DNA of 26,268 bases from UBA1715 sp036752345 (GTDB lineage Bacteria; Bacteroidota; Bacteroidia; Bacteroidales; UBA1715), in the NCBI GenBank assembly GCA_036752345.1, contig DAIOSV010000033.1:1-26268 (forward strand), read 5' to 3'. The position numbers were made by a program, and so were the translations under genes. Under the pieces are notes generated by a model. The model saw nothing but the letters and a program-made list of their open reading frames with translations, was not told the origin of the DNA and ran no database searches. Of the stretch, positions 1 through 6,795 are shown in pieces. Within the stretch, counting starts at the first letter, position 1, and every line of letters begins with the position of its first letter.

Positions 1-2
1 AC

Positions 3-695
3 GTTTTGATGAGCGATACAGCGTCAACGGTGTTCTTGGCAACCGAAGCTGCAAAAGCCGGAGTGAAAAAATTTGTATATACATCGTCAACGGCATCGGT
101 TGATTCGGTTTATGCTTCGCCAAATCCAGTTTGTATAAAACCAGGCGAAAAATTGGTAACGATTGACTGTCGTCACGATCCATGTTCGTATTATGGTGCA
201 ACAAAAGCCGCTTCGGAAGATTTCTTATTTGCTATTGAAGGGCAAACCGGAATGAAAGTCAACATTATTCGGCCGGGATATACCTTTGGAAATCCTGCAG
301 TATTGGGAGCTTTTATTCAACCAGACCAACGATTTACAAATATTGTAAAATCTGCATTACAAGGAGAACCTATTCATTTGGTAAAAAACGATGGAACGCA
401 ATTTATATGGGCTGATGATATATCACAAGTTTATGCAAATGTTTTGCAATCAAATTTTTCTATGAAAACGTATTTTGCATTATCAAAAGAATTTGTTACG
501 TGGGAGCAGATAGCATACGATGCGGTGGCACTTTGCAATTCTTCTTCGAAAATAGAAATAGAAGATTTGGGTTGGAGTAATACACCAACAATATTTGATG
601 TTTCAAATATTATGCAAGATTTTAACCTTGTGTTTTATGCTTATCCTCATATAATCAGTCACTTAACATGGCTTAAAGAAACTTTTCAACAATAA
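3..695 (+). CDS. NAD-dependent epimerase/dehydratase family protein, 5'-truncated by the window edge
   Basis: This is the C-terminal part (about 230 residues) of a short-chain dehydrogenase/reductase of the extended, epimerase-like class. The reading frame is open to the left edge, so the Rossmann nucleotide-binding GxxGxxG region lies outside the window, and the early ATG at 9 is internal rather than a true start. Visible family features are the strand ending in FVYTSSTA, the catalytic Tyr-x-x-x-Lys (YGATK, in SYYGATKAASE) and the following NIIRPGYTFG segment, which normally lines the sugar-nucleotide pocket. Such enzymes epimerise, dehydrate or reduce nucleotide sugars or related substrates using NAD(P). 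The substrate cannot be told from this fragment. The gene stops 89 bp before prs, which has its own promoter, so the two are probably independent. Confidence 0.85.
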   Translation, partial: VLMSDTASTVFLATEAAKAGVKKFVYTSSTASVDSVYASPNPVCIKPGEKLVTIDCRHDPCSYYGATKAASEDFLFAIEGQTGMKVNIIRPGYTFGNPAVLGAFIQPDQRFTNIVKSALQGEPIHLVKNDGTQFIWADDISQVYANVLQSNFSMKTYFALSKEFVTWEQIAYDAVALCNSSSKIEIEDLGWSNTPTIFDVSNIMQDFNLVFYAYPHIISHLTWLKETFQQ

Positions 696-730
696 TAATA
701 ATAAAAGCAGAATTTAACAGTAAAAGTTTT

Positions 731-761
731 TTTGCTCTTAAATGAAAAAAATATAGTTTTG
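731..761 (+). promoter_or_regulatory. Bacteroidota-type promoter of prs
   Basis: A TTTG at 731-734 is followed, after exactly 19 bases, by TAGTTTTG at 754-761, matching the TTTG-N19-TAnnTTTG consensus of the Bacteroidota primary sigma factor. The expected transcript start lies about 7 bases further on, giving a leader of roughly 15-20 bases before the prs ATG at 785. Confidence 0.75.
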
Positions 762-784
762 CAACGTTAAAAAACAAAAACAAA

Positions 785-1723
785 ATGGCAGAAGAGCGCG
801 AGATAAAAATCTTTTCGGGAACAGCTACACGCTATCTCACAGAAAAAATCGTAAAACATTATGGTATAGAAATGGGTATGTCAGCCGTTACGCATTTTAG
901 CGATGGTGAGTTTGAACCGCGTTTCGATGAACCAGTGAGAGGCAAAGAAGTGTATATTGTGCAATCAACATTTGCTCCGGCTGATAATTTATTGGAATTG
1001 TTGTTGTTGATTGATGCAGCGAAAAGAGCTTCTGCAGCCCACATTACCGCAGTTATTCCATATTTTGGATTTGCTCGTCAGGATAGAAAAGAGAAATCAC
1101 GTATTTCTATTGGCGCAAAATTGATGGCCAACTTAATCCAAAATAGTGGCGTTGATCGTGTTGTTACCATGGATTTGCATGCAGGTCAAATTCAAGGTTT
1201 TTTTGACATACCTGTCGATCACTTGTTCGGATCTTCAATATTTATTCCATATATTCAAGAAATGAATATTCCGAATCTTTGTGTTGTTGCTCCTGATATG
1301 GGAGGAACAAAAAGAGCAAAAGCATACGCACGATTGTTAGACGCTGATATTGCTATTTGCCACAAAGAACGTACCCGTGCAAATATTGTTGACTCTATGG
1401 AAATGATTGGTGATGTTCAAGACAAAAATGTCATCATAGTAGACGATATGATAGACACCGCCGGTACAATTACTATGGCAGCAAATCTATGTAAGACAAA
1501 CGGAGCTAAGAGCGTTCGTGCATTAAGTACACATGCTGTTTGTTCAGGTCCTGCATTCGAAAGAATAGAAAAAAGTGCTATTGAAGAATTGATAGTTACC
1601 GATACTATTCCTCATGATAGTATGCCATCAAAAATAACAGTGCTTTCATGTGCATCGTATTTTGCAAACTCAATTGAAAAAATATTTAAGAATGAATCAA
1701 TGAGTTCATCATTCTTGGTTTAA
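785..1723 (+). CDS. prs: Ribose-phosphate pyrophosphokinase (PRPP synthetase)
   Basis: The enzyme makes phosphoribosyl pyrophosphate from ribose 5-phosphate and ATP, the precursor for purines, pyrimidines, NAD, histidine and tryptophan; it is cytosolic. At 312 residues it has the normal length for class I bacterial enzymes. Diagnostic segments are the catalytic flexible-loop motif YFGFARQDRK (residues 93-102), the metal/ATP-binding DLHAGQIQGFF (130-140) and the PRPP-binding loop VIIVDDMIDTAGTI (about 216-229). The ATG at 785 gives the usual N-terminus and sits behind a well-formed promoter. The gene stands 94 bp before rplY, an order conserved across the Bacteroidota. Confidence 0.97.
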   Translation: MAEEREIKIFSGTATRYLTEKIVKHYGIEMGMSAVTHFSDGEFEPRFDEPVRGKEVYIVQSTFAPADNLLELLLLIDAAKRASAAHITAVIPYFGFARQDRKEKSRISIGAKLMANLIQNSGVDRVVTMDLHAGQIQGFFDIPVDHLFGSSIFIPYIQEMNIPNLCVVAPDMGGTKRAKAYARLLDADIAICHKERTRANIVDSMEMIGDVQDKNVIIVDDMIDTAGTITMAANLCKTNGAKSVRALSTHAVCSGPAFERIEKSAIEELIVTDTIPHDSMPSKITVLSCASYFANSIEKIFKNESMSSSFLV

Positions 1724-1736
1724 TTGAAAAAAAAAT

Positions 1737-1744
1737 TATATTTG
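1737..1744 (+). promoter_or_regulatory. -7 promoter element for rplY
   Basis: TATATTTG at 1737-1744 matches TAnnTTTG, just after the prs stop codon. No good -33 TTTG is seen at the expected distance. A start near 1751 would leave a leader of about 65-70 bases before the rplY ATG, containing a small hairpin (ATGTC/GACAT at 1778-1782 and 1789-1793). Confidence 0.5.
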
Positions 1745-1817
1745 CGCCGAAATAAATAATATTAACCCGTGTAATGGATGTCTTACGTGACATAAGTAGC
1801 ACACAACATTAGGTAAT

Positions 1818-2408
1818 ATGTTAACAATAGAATTAGCAGGTCAATCAAGAACCAATCTTGGTAAAAAAGAATCAAAAGCATTAAGAGCCAACGAATTAGT
1901 TCCATGTGTATTGTATGGAACAGGCGAGAATGTGAATTTTACAGTTGATGCAAAATCATTCAACAAAGTTATCGTTACACCAAACGTGTATGTTGTATTG
2001 TTGAACATTGATGGTAAAGTTCGCAAAGCAATCGTAAAAGAAGTACAATTTCATCCGGTATCTGATGCCGTTATGCATGTTGATTTCTTGGAAATAGTTG
2101 ACAATAAACCATTTACAACTAAATTACCAATAAAAATTGAAGGACACTCAGAAGGTGTAAAACAAGGTGGTAAATTAAAAGTGAAAATGCGTAAAATGAA
2201 AGTTTCAGGATTGCTAAAAGATATGCCATCTGAATTAGTAATTGATATTACTTCATTGGGCATTGGCCAAACAATCAAGTTATCATCACTTTCATTCAAA
2301 GGTTTGACAATTGAAGAACCTAAAACATCGGTAGTTTGTTCAGTATTTGTAACTCGTGATGTTGCAGCCGCAGCAGCTACAGCCGCAGCAGCTCCAGCAG
2401 CAAAATAA
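1818..2408 (+). CDS. rplY: 50S ribosomal protein L25, CTC (general stress) type
   Basis: The protein binds 5S rRNA in the large ribosomal subunit. At 196 residues it is the long CTC/TL5 form: an N-terminal L25 domain (about residues 1-92; it begins IELAGQSRTNLGKKESKALR and includes VPCVLYGTGENV) and a C-terminal beta domain (about 100-185; VHVDF-like MHVDFLEI, then PIKIEGHSEGVKQGGKL). The protein ends in a low-complexity Ala-rich tail (about residues 181-195), which is common in Bacteroidota L25. The start at 1818 gives the expected N-terminus. A terminator follows at 2433, so pth downstream likely depends on another promoter or on read-through. Confidence 0.96.
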   Translation: MLTIELAGQSRTNLGKKESKALRANELVPCVLYGTGENVNFTVDAKSFNKVIVTPNVYVVLLNIDGKVRKAIVKEVQFHPVSDAVMHVDFLEIVDNKPFTTKLPIKIEGHSEGVKQGGKLKVKMRKMKVSGLLKDMPSELVIDITSLGIGQTIKLSSLSFKGLTIEEPKTSVVCSVFVTRDVAAAAATAAAAPAAK

Positions 2409-2432
2409 TTACGAATAAGTGATTTTTAAAAG

Positions 2433-2468
2433 AATCCGTTGTCGATTTTCGATGACGGATTTTTTATT
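2433..2468 (+). terminator. Rho-independent terminator after rplY
   Basis: AATCCGTTGTCGA (2433-2445) can pair with TCGATGACGGATT (2449-2461) through 13 positions including two G-U pairs and a very short loop, and is followed by a run of Ts. It lies 25 bp after the rplY stop and ends 24 bp before pth. Confidence 0.75.
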
Positions 2469-2491
2469 ATAGAAAACTTAATACTTTTCTG

Positions 2492-3055
2492 ATGAAATAT
2501 TTAATAATTGGTTTAGGAAATATTGGTGATGAATATGTAAATACGCGTCATAATGCGGGATTTACACTTATTGATGCTTTAGCAAAATCATTGAATGCTT
2601 CTTTTTTAGTTGATAGATATGCAAGTGTAGCAAATACAAGCTATAAATCTCGTCAATTAGTGTTAATTAAACCGAGTACGTATATGAATTTATCAGGAAA
2701 GGCAGTGCATTATTGGATGCAAAAAGAAAAAATTCCAATTGAAAACATTCTTGTTCTTGTTGACGATCTTAGCTTGCCGTATGGTACTCTGCGAATGAAA
2801 GGCAAAGGGAGTGCTGGGGGACACAATGGGTTGAAAAATATAGAAGAATTACTTGGCTCGGAAAATTATGCTCGAATGCGTTTTGGCGTAGGAAATAATT
2901 TTTCAAAAGGAAAACAAGTAGATTTTGTGTTAGGGCAGTGGACTGATGAAGAAAATTCTCAATTACCAGCAATAACTGAAAAAGCAACAACTGCAATACA
3001 AATGTATTTGACCGTAGGTATAGAAAAGGCCATGACTTTTGCAAATCAAAAATAA
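2492..3055 (+). CDS. pth: Peptidyl-tRNA hydrolase
   Basis: Pth cleaves the ester bond of peptidyl-tRNAs that have dropped off the ribosome, recycling tRNA. The 187 residues match the family length. Key residues are all visible: Asn10 and His20 in LGNIGDEYVNTRHNAGF, the PSTYMNLSGKAV segment (61-72), the catalytic Asp in LVDDLSLPYG (89-98), and the SAGGHNGLKNI segment (107-117) that contacts the tRNA acceptor. The ATG at 2492 gives the canonical MKYLIIGLGN start. The gene is the third member of the conserved prs-rplY-pth cluster and is followed by a possible AT-rich hairpin (3078-3107) and a long intergenic region. Confidence 0.97.
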   Translation: MKYLIIGLGNIGDEYVNTRHNAGFTLIDALAKSLNASFLVDRYASVANTSYKSRQLVLIKPSTYMNLSGKAVHYWMQKEKIPIENILVLVDDLSLPYGTLRMKGKGSAGGHNGLKNIEELLGSENYARMRFGVGNNFSKGKQVDFVLGQWTDEENSQLPAITEKATTAIQMYLTVGIEKAMTFANQK

Positions 3056-3077
3056 ACATAAGTAAACAATTACATAT

Positions 3078-3107
3078 TGTTAACAAAGAAAATAATCTTT
3101 GTCAACA
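3078..3107 (+). terminator. Possible terminator hairpin after pth
   Basis: TGTTAACAAAGA (3078-3089) is an inverted repeat of TCTTTGTCAACA (3096-3107) with one mismatch and a 6-base loop, 22 bp after the pth stop. The stem is AT-rich and the T-run after it is short (CATTTTAC), so termination is plausible but not certain. Confidence 0.4.
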
Positions 3108-3135
3108 CATTTTACGTATTTGTTTTACACTATAC

Positions 3136-3149
3136 TTTACATTTGTAAA
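3136..3149. promoter_or_regulatory. Palindromic operator-like site, copy 1, overlapping a -7 element
   Basis: TTTACATTTGTAAA is a perfect dyad with 6-bp arms (TTTACA/TGTAAA) and a 2-bp spacer. It contains TACATTTG (3138-3145), a match to the TAnnTTTG -7 element, so a bound repressor would block that promoter. The nearest upstream TTTG (3119-3122) is only 15 bases away, so the promoter is weak on paper. The same 14 bases recur at 3468-3481. Confidence 0.5.
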
Positions 3150-3467
3150 ATCATAATTCATGGGGAAACCCCGTTATCAACTACTAGCAATAATTAAATT
3201 ATAATAGTCATAAAATCAGATAGTTATAAAATTTATTAAGCGTATTGATTTAATGTTTTTTGATAGGCAGAACACAGAAATAATGGTTTTATACGGAAAA
3301 TACGCGCTAGTATATTAAAAACCAGTTATTTAAGTGGAATATTAATAGTAAAGATTCAATAGCAACTATGCCTACAGATGGTGATAAAATAGATTATTTT
3401 GAAACCACTTAAATAGGATTATTAACAAAAGTAAAAACAATAGTTCACAAAAGTTATTTAAAAAATA

Positions 3468-3500
3468 TTTACATTTGTAAATTGAATTTTGTAAACAAAA
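3468..3500. promoter_or_regulatory. Promoter with two adjacent dyads in front of the XRE regulator gene
   Basis: The second identical copy of TTTACATTTGTAAA (3468-3481) overlaps a -7 element TACATTTG (3470-3477). A related dyad, TTTTGTAAACAAAA (3487-3500), follows with its centre 19 bp away, close to two helical turns. Both sit within 45 bp of the regulator's ATG (3511). This is the arrangement expected of an autoregulated helix-turn-helix repressor, but binding is inferred. Confidence 0.5.
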
Positions 3501-3510
3501 GTTGCCATTT

Positions 3511-3933
3511 ATGAATGATGAATTTTCAATAAACAGTAGAATTCTACAGATAATGCAAGAAAAGCAGTTATCTAATGCTGCGTTCGCTGATATTATAGGA
3601 GTAAAACGTTCTTCTATTACACATATATTGTCAGAAAGAAACAAACCAAGTCTTGATTTCTTATATAAACTTTTGGAAACGTTTCGCGATGTGGACGCAA
3701 ATTGGCTTTTAAAGGGAGAAAAACAAGAAAAAATGCCCACTGTTTCGCAACCCCAACAAGAATTATTTCCGGAATTTTCATCAGTTTCTCAAAACCAGGC
3801 ACAACAAGTTGTTACGCAGCCGGAAGTTTCTTTACAACAATCGCAAGAGCTAAAGCCTTCGGTACATAAAAAGATAGAGAAAATTGTAACCTTTTATTCT
3901 GATAAAACCTTTGCGGAATATTTTCCGGAATGA
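3511..3933 (+). CDS. XRE/Cro-C1 family helix-turn-helix transcriptional regulator
   Basis: A 140-residue cytosolic DNA-binding protein. Residues about 10-68 form an HTH_3/XRE domain (ILQIMQEKQLSNAAFADIIG, then VKRSSITHILSERNKPS as the recognition-helix region), ending in the WLLKGE motif often seen after such domains. A Gln/Pro/Ser-rich linker (about 78-115) leads to a charged C-terminal tail, KIEKIVTFYSDKTFAEYFPE, that appears folded and may be a dimerisation or family-specific motif. I chose the ATG at 3511; an in-frame TTG at 3502 would add only three residues. The gene stands alone between a long regulatory-looking intergenic region and folC. Its target is unknown; the palindromes just upstream suggest autoregulation. 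Confidence 0.85.
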   Translation: MNDEFSINSRILQIMQEKQLSNAAFADIIGVKRSSITHILSERNKPSLDFLYKLLETFRDVDANWLLKGEKQEKMPTVSQPQQELFPEFSSVSQNQAQQVVTQPEVSLQQSQELKPSVHKKIEKIVTFYSDKTFAEYFPE

Positions 3934-3936
3934 CCA

Positions 3937-3944
3937 TAATTTTG
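3937..3944 (+). promoter_or_regulatory. -7 promoter element for folC
   Basis: TAATTTTG (3937-3944) matches TAnnTTTG. The best upstream TTTG (3910-3913) lies 23 bases away, slightly long. An 8-bp inverted repeat, ATTTTGTA (3939-3946) and TACAAAAT (3962-3969), overlaps the element and fills most of the 41-bp gap between the regulator and folC. Confidence 0.45.
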
Positions 3945-3974
3945 TACATTCGCTTGGCTTTTACAAAATAGGTC

Positions 3975-5264
3975 ATGAAATACAACGATTTGCTACAATA
4001 CTTATATGAGCAGTTTCCCTGTTTTCAACATGTAGGAAAAAGTGCATATGTTCCATCATTAGATAATATTACGAATTTACTTCAGGTTCTAGGTAATCCC
4101 GAAAAAGACATTCCGTGTGTACATATAGCTGGCACCAATGGAAAAGGATCTGTTTCTCATTTTATTGCTTCTATATTGCAAGAATCAGGGTATAAAGTTG
4201 GTTTATATACTTCACCGCATATTGTTGATTTTAGGGAAAGAATTCGTGTAAACGGCCGTTCTGTTTCGTATCAATATCTCAATGCTGTTGTAAATAAGTA
4301 TTCTAGCGAATTTGAGGCTATAAAACCGTCGCTTTTTGAAGTTACTACAGCGATTGCTTTTGCATATTTTAAACAACAAAATGTAGATGTAATTGTACTG
4401 GAAACCGGTTTAGGTGGTCGATTGGACGCAACAAATATTATTACACCAAAATTATCGATAATTACAAATATTGGCTTTGATCATATGCAAATATTGGGTG
4501 ATACACTCCCGAAAATTGCTCAAGAAAAAGCCGGGATTATAAAGCCGTTAGTTCCTGTTGTTATAGGTGAGTACAATCCTGAAACTGCTCCTGTTTTTAA
4601 GGAATTTGCGAAGAAGAATAAGTCGTGCATTGTTTTTGCATCGGAGGTCTATTCAATACAATCAGCACAAAAAGATTGGTACACTTCATTTTCTATTGTT
4701 TCAAAAGAAGGAACCGATATGCTTCATGCTCAGAGTGGTTTGAGGGGCAGTTATCAGAAAAAAAATATAGTAACCGTCTTTGCTGCTATACAAGAATTAC
4801 AACGAATTTTTACCATACCCAAGCGAGCAATTAAACAAGGTTTTAAAAACGTGATACGCAATACCAATTTAATAGGTAGATGGCAAACCGTAAAAACCAA
4901 TCCGTTGGTTATTTGCGATACCGGCCATAATTATGATGGAATATCGTACACCATGTCGCAATTACAATCGTTGGGGCGCAAGGACATTCGAATAGTCTGG
5001 GGAATGGTAAATGATAAAGATATAGATGCAATAATAACGCTTTTGCCGGCCGAGGCGACCTATTATTTATGCAAGCCACAAATAGAAAGAGCTATGTCTT
5101 TGGAGAAAATGGAGCAGTATTTTAAAGGAAAAAGATATAAAACCTATAAAAATATTTCAGAGGCGTATAAGGCTGCAAAATTCAATGCTTCAATAAGTTC
5201 CGTAATCTACGTAGGGGGTAGTTCTTACGTGGTTGCAGAATTTTTATCAAAAAAAATTAAATAA
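3975..5264 (+). CDS. folC: Bifunctional folylpolyglutamate synthase / dihydrofolate synthase
   Basis: The enzyme adds L-glutamate to dihydropteroate and then to reduced folates, with ATP hydrolysis, in the cytosol; it is a Mur-ligase relative. At 429 residues it has the typical length. The Mur-type P-loop AGTNGKGSV is at residues 52-60, followed by LYTSPHIVDFRERIRVNG (77-94), LETGLGGRLDATNII (142-156), NIGFDHMQILG (165-175) and EKAGIIK (184-190). The C-terminal domain has ICDTGHNYDG, the equivalent of the family DGAHNP motif. The ATG at 3975 aligns with the expected N-terminus. The gene is expressed probably from its own promoter and ends about 65 bp before a tRNA gene. Confidence 0.94.
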   Translation: MKYNDLLQYLYEQFPCFQHVGKSAYVPSLDNITNLLQVLGNPEKDIPCVHIAGTNGKGSVSHFIASILQESGYKVGLYTSPHIVDFRERIRVNGRSVSYQYLNAVVNKYSSEFEAIKPSLFEVTTAIAFAYFKQQNVDVIVLETGLGGRLDATNIITPKLSIITNIGFDHMQILGDTLPKIAQEKAGIIKPLVPVVIGEYNPETAPVFKEFAKKNKSCIVFASEVYSIQSAQKDWYTSFSIVSKEGTDMLHAQSGLRGSYQKKNIVTVFAAIQELQRIFTIPKRAIKQGFKNVIRNTNLIGRWQTVKTNPLVICDTGHNYDGISYTMSQLQSLGRKDIRIVWGMVNDKDIDAIITLLPAEATYYLCKPQIERAMSLEKMEQYFKGKRYKTYKNISEAYKAAKFNASISSVIYVGGSSYVVAEFLSKKIK

Positions 5265-5266
5265 AA

Positions 5267-5297
5267 TTTGTAGGAAACAAAAAAGCATATATCTTTG
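5267..5297 (+). promoter_or_regulatory. Bacteroidota-type promoter of the tRNA-Val gene
   Basis: TTTG (5267-5270), a 19-base spacer and TATCTTTG (5290-5297) form a full TTTG-N19-TAnnTTTG promoter, starting right after the folC stop codon. The mature tRNA begins about 30 bases downstream. Confidence 0.75.
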
Positions 5298-5328
5298 CAT
5301 CGCATTTGAAAAACAAATGTAATCAAAA

Positions 5329-5403
5329 GGGCGCTTAGCTCAGCTGGTTCAGAGCATCTGGTTTACACCCAGAGGGTCGGGGGTTCGAATCCCTCAGCGC
5401 CCA
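5329..5403 (+). tRNA. tRNA-Val (anticodon UAC)
   Basis: A full cloverleaf can be drawn. The acceptor stem is GGGCGCT (5329-5335) with AGCGCCC (5396-5402) and discriminator A5403. The D arm is GCTC/GAGC. The anticodon stem TCTGG/CCAGA encloses the loop TTTACAC with anticodon TAC, which reads GTA-type valine codons. The T arm is GGGGG/CCCTC with loop TTCGAAT. The 3' CCA is not encoded and must be added after transcription. It is a stand-alone gene with its own promoter upstream and a strong terminator downstream. Confidence 0.96.
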
Positions 5404-5406
5404 CTT

Positions 5407-5446
5407 AGGAAGAGGAATTTCGCAAGAAGTTCCTCTTCCTTTTTTG
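5407..5446 (+). terminator. Rho-independent terminator of the tRNA-Val gene
   Basis: AGGAAGAGGAA (5407-5417) is perfectly complementary to TTCCTCTTCCT (5430-5440), giving an 11-bp stem with a 12-base loop, followed by a T-run. It begins four bases after the end of the tRNA. Confidence 0.9.
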
Positions 5447-5492
5447 TTGAAAATTTGTGTATCATTCCCCAATACAAAATCAAATTTTATTC

Positions 5493-5500
5493 TAAATTTG
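5493..5500 (+). promoter_or_regulatory. -7 promoter element for the aminotransferase gene
   Basis: TAAATTTG (5493-5500) matches TAnnTTTG and lies 27 bases before the chosen ATG (5528). No -33 TTTG is seen at 19-21 bases. A transcript starting here would exclude the upstream in-frame ATG at 5444, which supports the later start. Confidence 0.5.
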
Positions 5501-5527
5501 TGCCTGCAAAAAAAAGTTAGTAAAGGA

Positions 5528-6724
5528 ATGGAACAGATTTCAAAAAGATTGGCTATACTATCCGCATCGCAGACGTTAGCCATGTCTCAGAAAAGTAGCG
5601 AATTAAAAGCGGCAGGTAAAGATGTTATTAATTTAAGCGTAGGAGAACCTGATTTTAATACTCCTGATTATGTAAAAGATGCCGCTAAGAAAGCAATTGA
5701 TGACAATTTTTCTTTTTATTCTCCAGTGGGAGGATACAAGGATTTGTTACAAGCTATTGTCAATAAATTAAAACGCGAGAATAATCTTGACTATGGTGTT
5801 AATCAAATTGCAGTTTCAGCTGGGGCTAAACATTCCATAGCTAATGTATGTTTAAGTTTACTAAACCCAGGTGATGAAGTTCTTATTCCAACACCATATT
5901 GGGTAAGCTATCCGGAAATAGTAAAACTAGCAGAAGCAAATCCGGTATTCATTCCTACAACTATAGCTTCAGGTTTTAAAGTAACCGTTGCACAAGTTGA
6001 GAAAATGATAACCTCAAAAACGAAAATGTTTATTTTTAGCTCACCATCAAATCCTTGTGGAGCTATCTATACGAAAGATGAATTAGCAGAATTGGCTGCT
6101 TTATTTGCAAAGAATCCTCAAATTCACATTGTTTCTGATGAAATATATGAGCATATCAACTTTATAGGTGCTCACCAGTCAATAGCACAATTTGATATTG
6201 TAAAAAACCAAACCATTGTTGTAAATGGTGTTTCAAAAGCCTATGCAATGACTGGATGGAGAATTGGATACATTGCAGCAGCAGAATGGATTGTAAAAGC
6301 ATGTGTTAAATTACAAGGCCAAATGACATCAAGTGTTTGCTCTGTAGCTCAAAAAGCAGCTGTTGCAGCATTAAATGGTGGTTTGGAATATCCAAAAGAA
6401 ATGACTGCTGCATATCTTCGTCGTAGAGATATGTTTATTTCTGAATTGTCAAAAATAGAAGGGTTAAATATCTATGTTCCTGATGGAGCATTCTATGTGT
6501 TTGCAGAAGTTTCAGCCTTTTTAGGTAAAAAGACAAAAGAAGGAACAGAAATTAAAAAATCAGGCGATTTGGCATTGTATCTTTTAAGTGAAGCATTAGT
6601 GGCTTCGGTTTCAGGTGATGGCTTTGGAAATCCTGAATGTATTCGATTCTCGTTTGCTACATCTGATGAATTGTTACAAAAAGCTGCACAACGTATTAAA
6701 GTTGCGTTAGATAATTTAAAGTAG
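5528..6724 (+). CDS. aspB: Pyridoxal-phosphate-dependent class I aminotransferase (aspartate aminotransferase-like)
   Basis: The enzyme transfers an amino group between aspartate (or a related amino acid) and 2-oxoglutarate in the cytosol. The 398 residues fit fold-type I, subgroup I-gamma aminotransferases of the AspB type. Visible motifs are NLSVGEPDFNTP (35-46), YWVSYPE (124-130), SSPSNPCGAIY (171-181) with the conserved Asn, VSDEIYE (202-208) with the PLP-contacting Asp, and the PLP-lysine motif SKAYAMTGWRIGY with Lys237; the substrate-carboxylate Arg is in IRFSFAT near the C-terminus. The frame is open from 5444, but the first 28 residues are unlike the family and overlap the tRNA terminator and promoter, so I start at 5528, where AAGGA precedes the ATG. 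Exact substrate preference is not provable here. Confidence 0.93.
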   Translation: MEQISKRLAILSASQTLAMSQKSSELKAAGKDVINLSVGEPDFNTPDYVKDAAKKAIDDNFSFYSPVGGYKDLLQAIVNKLKRENNLDYGVNQIAVSAGAKHSIANVCLSLLNPGDEVLIPTPYWVSYPEIVKLAEANPVFIPTTIASGFKVTVAQVEKMITSKTKMFIFSSPSNPCGAIYTKDELAELAALFAKNPQIHIVSDEIYEHINFIGAHQSIAQFDIVKNQTIVVNGVSKAYAMTGWRIGYIAAAEWIVKACVKLQGQMTSSVCSVAQKAAVAALNGGLEYPKEMTAAYLRRRDMFISELSKIEGLNIYVPDGAFYVFAEVSAFLGKKTKEGTEIKKSGDLALYLLSEALVASVSGDGFGNPECIRFSFATSDELLQKAAQRIKVALDNLK

Positions 6725-6735
6725 TTTTTTTATCA

Positions 6736-6743
6736 TAATTTTG
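6736..6743 (+). promoter_or_regulatory. Possible -7 promoter element before asnB
   Basis: TAATTTTG (6736-6743) matches TAnnTTTG. A start about 7 bases on would fall at the very foot of the hairpin at 6751-6781. No -33 element is seen. Confidence 0.4.
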
Positions 6744-6750
6744 TTGGGAG

Positions 6751-6790
6751 GGTGTCTAAAAAAGTAATATTTTTAGATGCCTTTTTCTTT
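6751..6790 (+). terminator. Terminator-like hairpin between the aminotransferase gene and asnB
   Basis: GGTGTCTAAAAA (6751-6762) pairs with TTTTTAGATGCC (6770-6781) over 12 positions with two G-U pairs and a 7-base loop, followed by TTTTTCTTTT. It can terminate the aminotransferase transcript. Because it ends only a few bases before the asnB ATG (6796) and follows a promoter-like element, it could also act on asnB expression. Confidence 0.7.
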
Positions 6791-6795
6791 TCTCT

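Larger units (their letters stand above)
3056..3510. other. 455-bp AT-rich intergenic region upstream of the XRE regulator
   Basis: No convincing gene is visible. The region holds the possible pth terminator hairpin (3078-3107), two identical copies of the palindrome TTTACATTTGTAAA (3136-3149 and 3468-3481) that each overlap a TAnnTTTG promoter element, a GGGG-AAA-CCCC hairpin (3162-3172) just downstream of the first copy, an 11-bp inverted repeat (TATTTAAGTGG 3327-3337 / CCACTTAAATA 3405-3415) and a second dyad TTTTGTAAACAAAA (3487-3500). Short open frames such as 3253-3318 (21 codons) have no coding signature. A small regulated RNA or a long regulatory region is possible. Confidence 0.6.

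Noticed and set aside
696..784. AAT trinucleotide run and AT-rich hairpins after the epimerase gene as a terminator or microsatellite
   Set aside because: Only about four repeat units and no stable stem; the segment is accounted for by the prs promoter.
3253..3318. 21-codon open frame (MFFDRQNTEIMVLYGKYALV) in the intergenic region
   Set aside because: No ribosome-binding site, promoter at the right distance or known small-protein signature; length is within chance for AT-rich sequence.
3372..3740. 122-codon open frame antisense to the XRE gene
   Set aside because: It is the complement of a recognisable HTH gene; the translation is Phe/Leu/Cys-rich with no family features and its start lies in the coding frame of the real gene.
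5444..5527. 28-residue N-terminal extension of the aminotransferase
   Set aside because: It starts inside the tRNA terminator T-run, crosses the -7 promoter element and does not resemble the family N-terminus.
5335..5583. 82-codon minus-strand open frame containing RDSNPRPSGCKPDALNQLS
   Set aside because: This is the well-known spurious translation of the antisense strand of a tRNA gene, not a protein.
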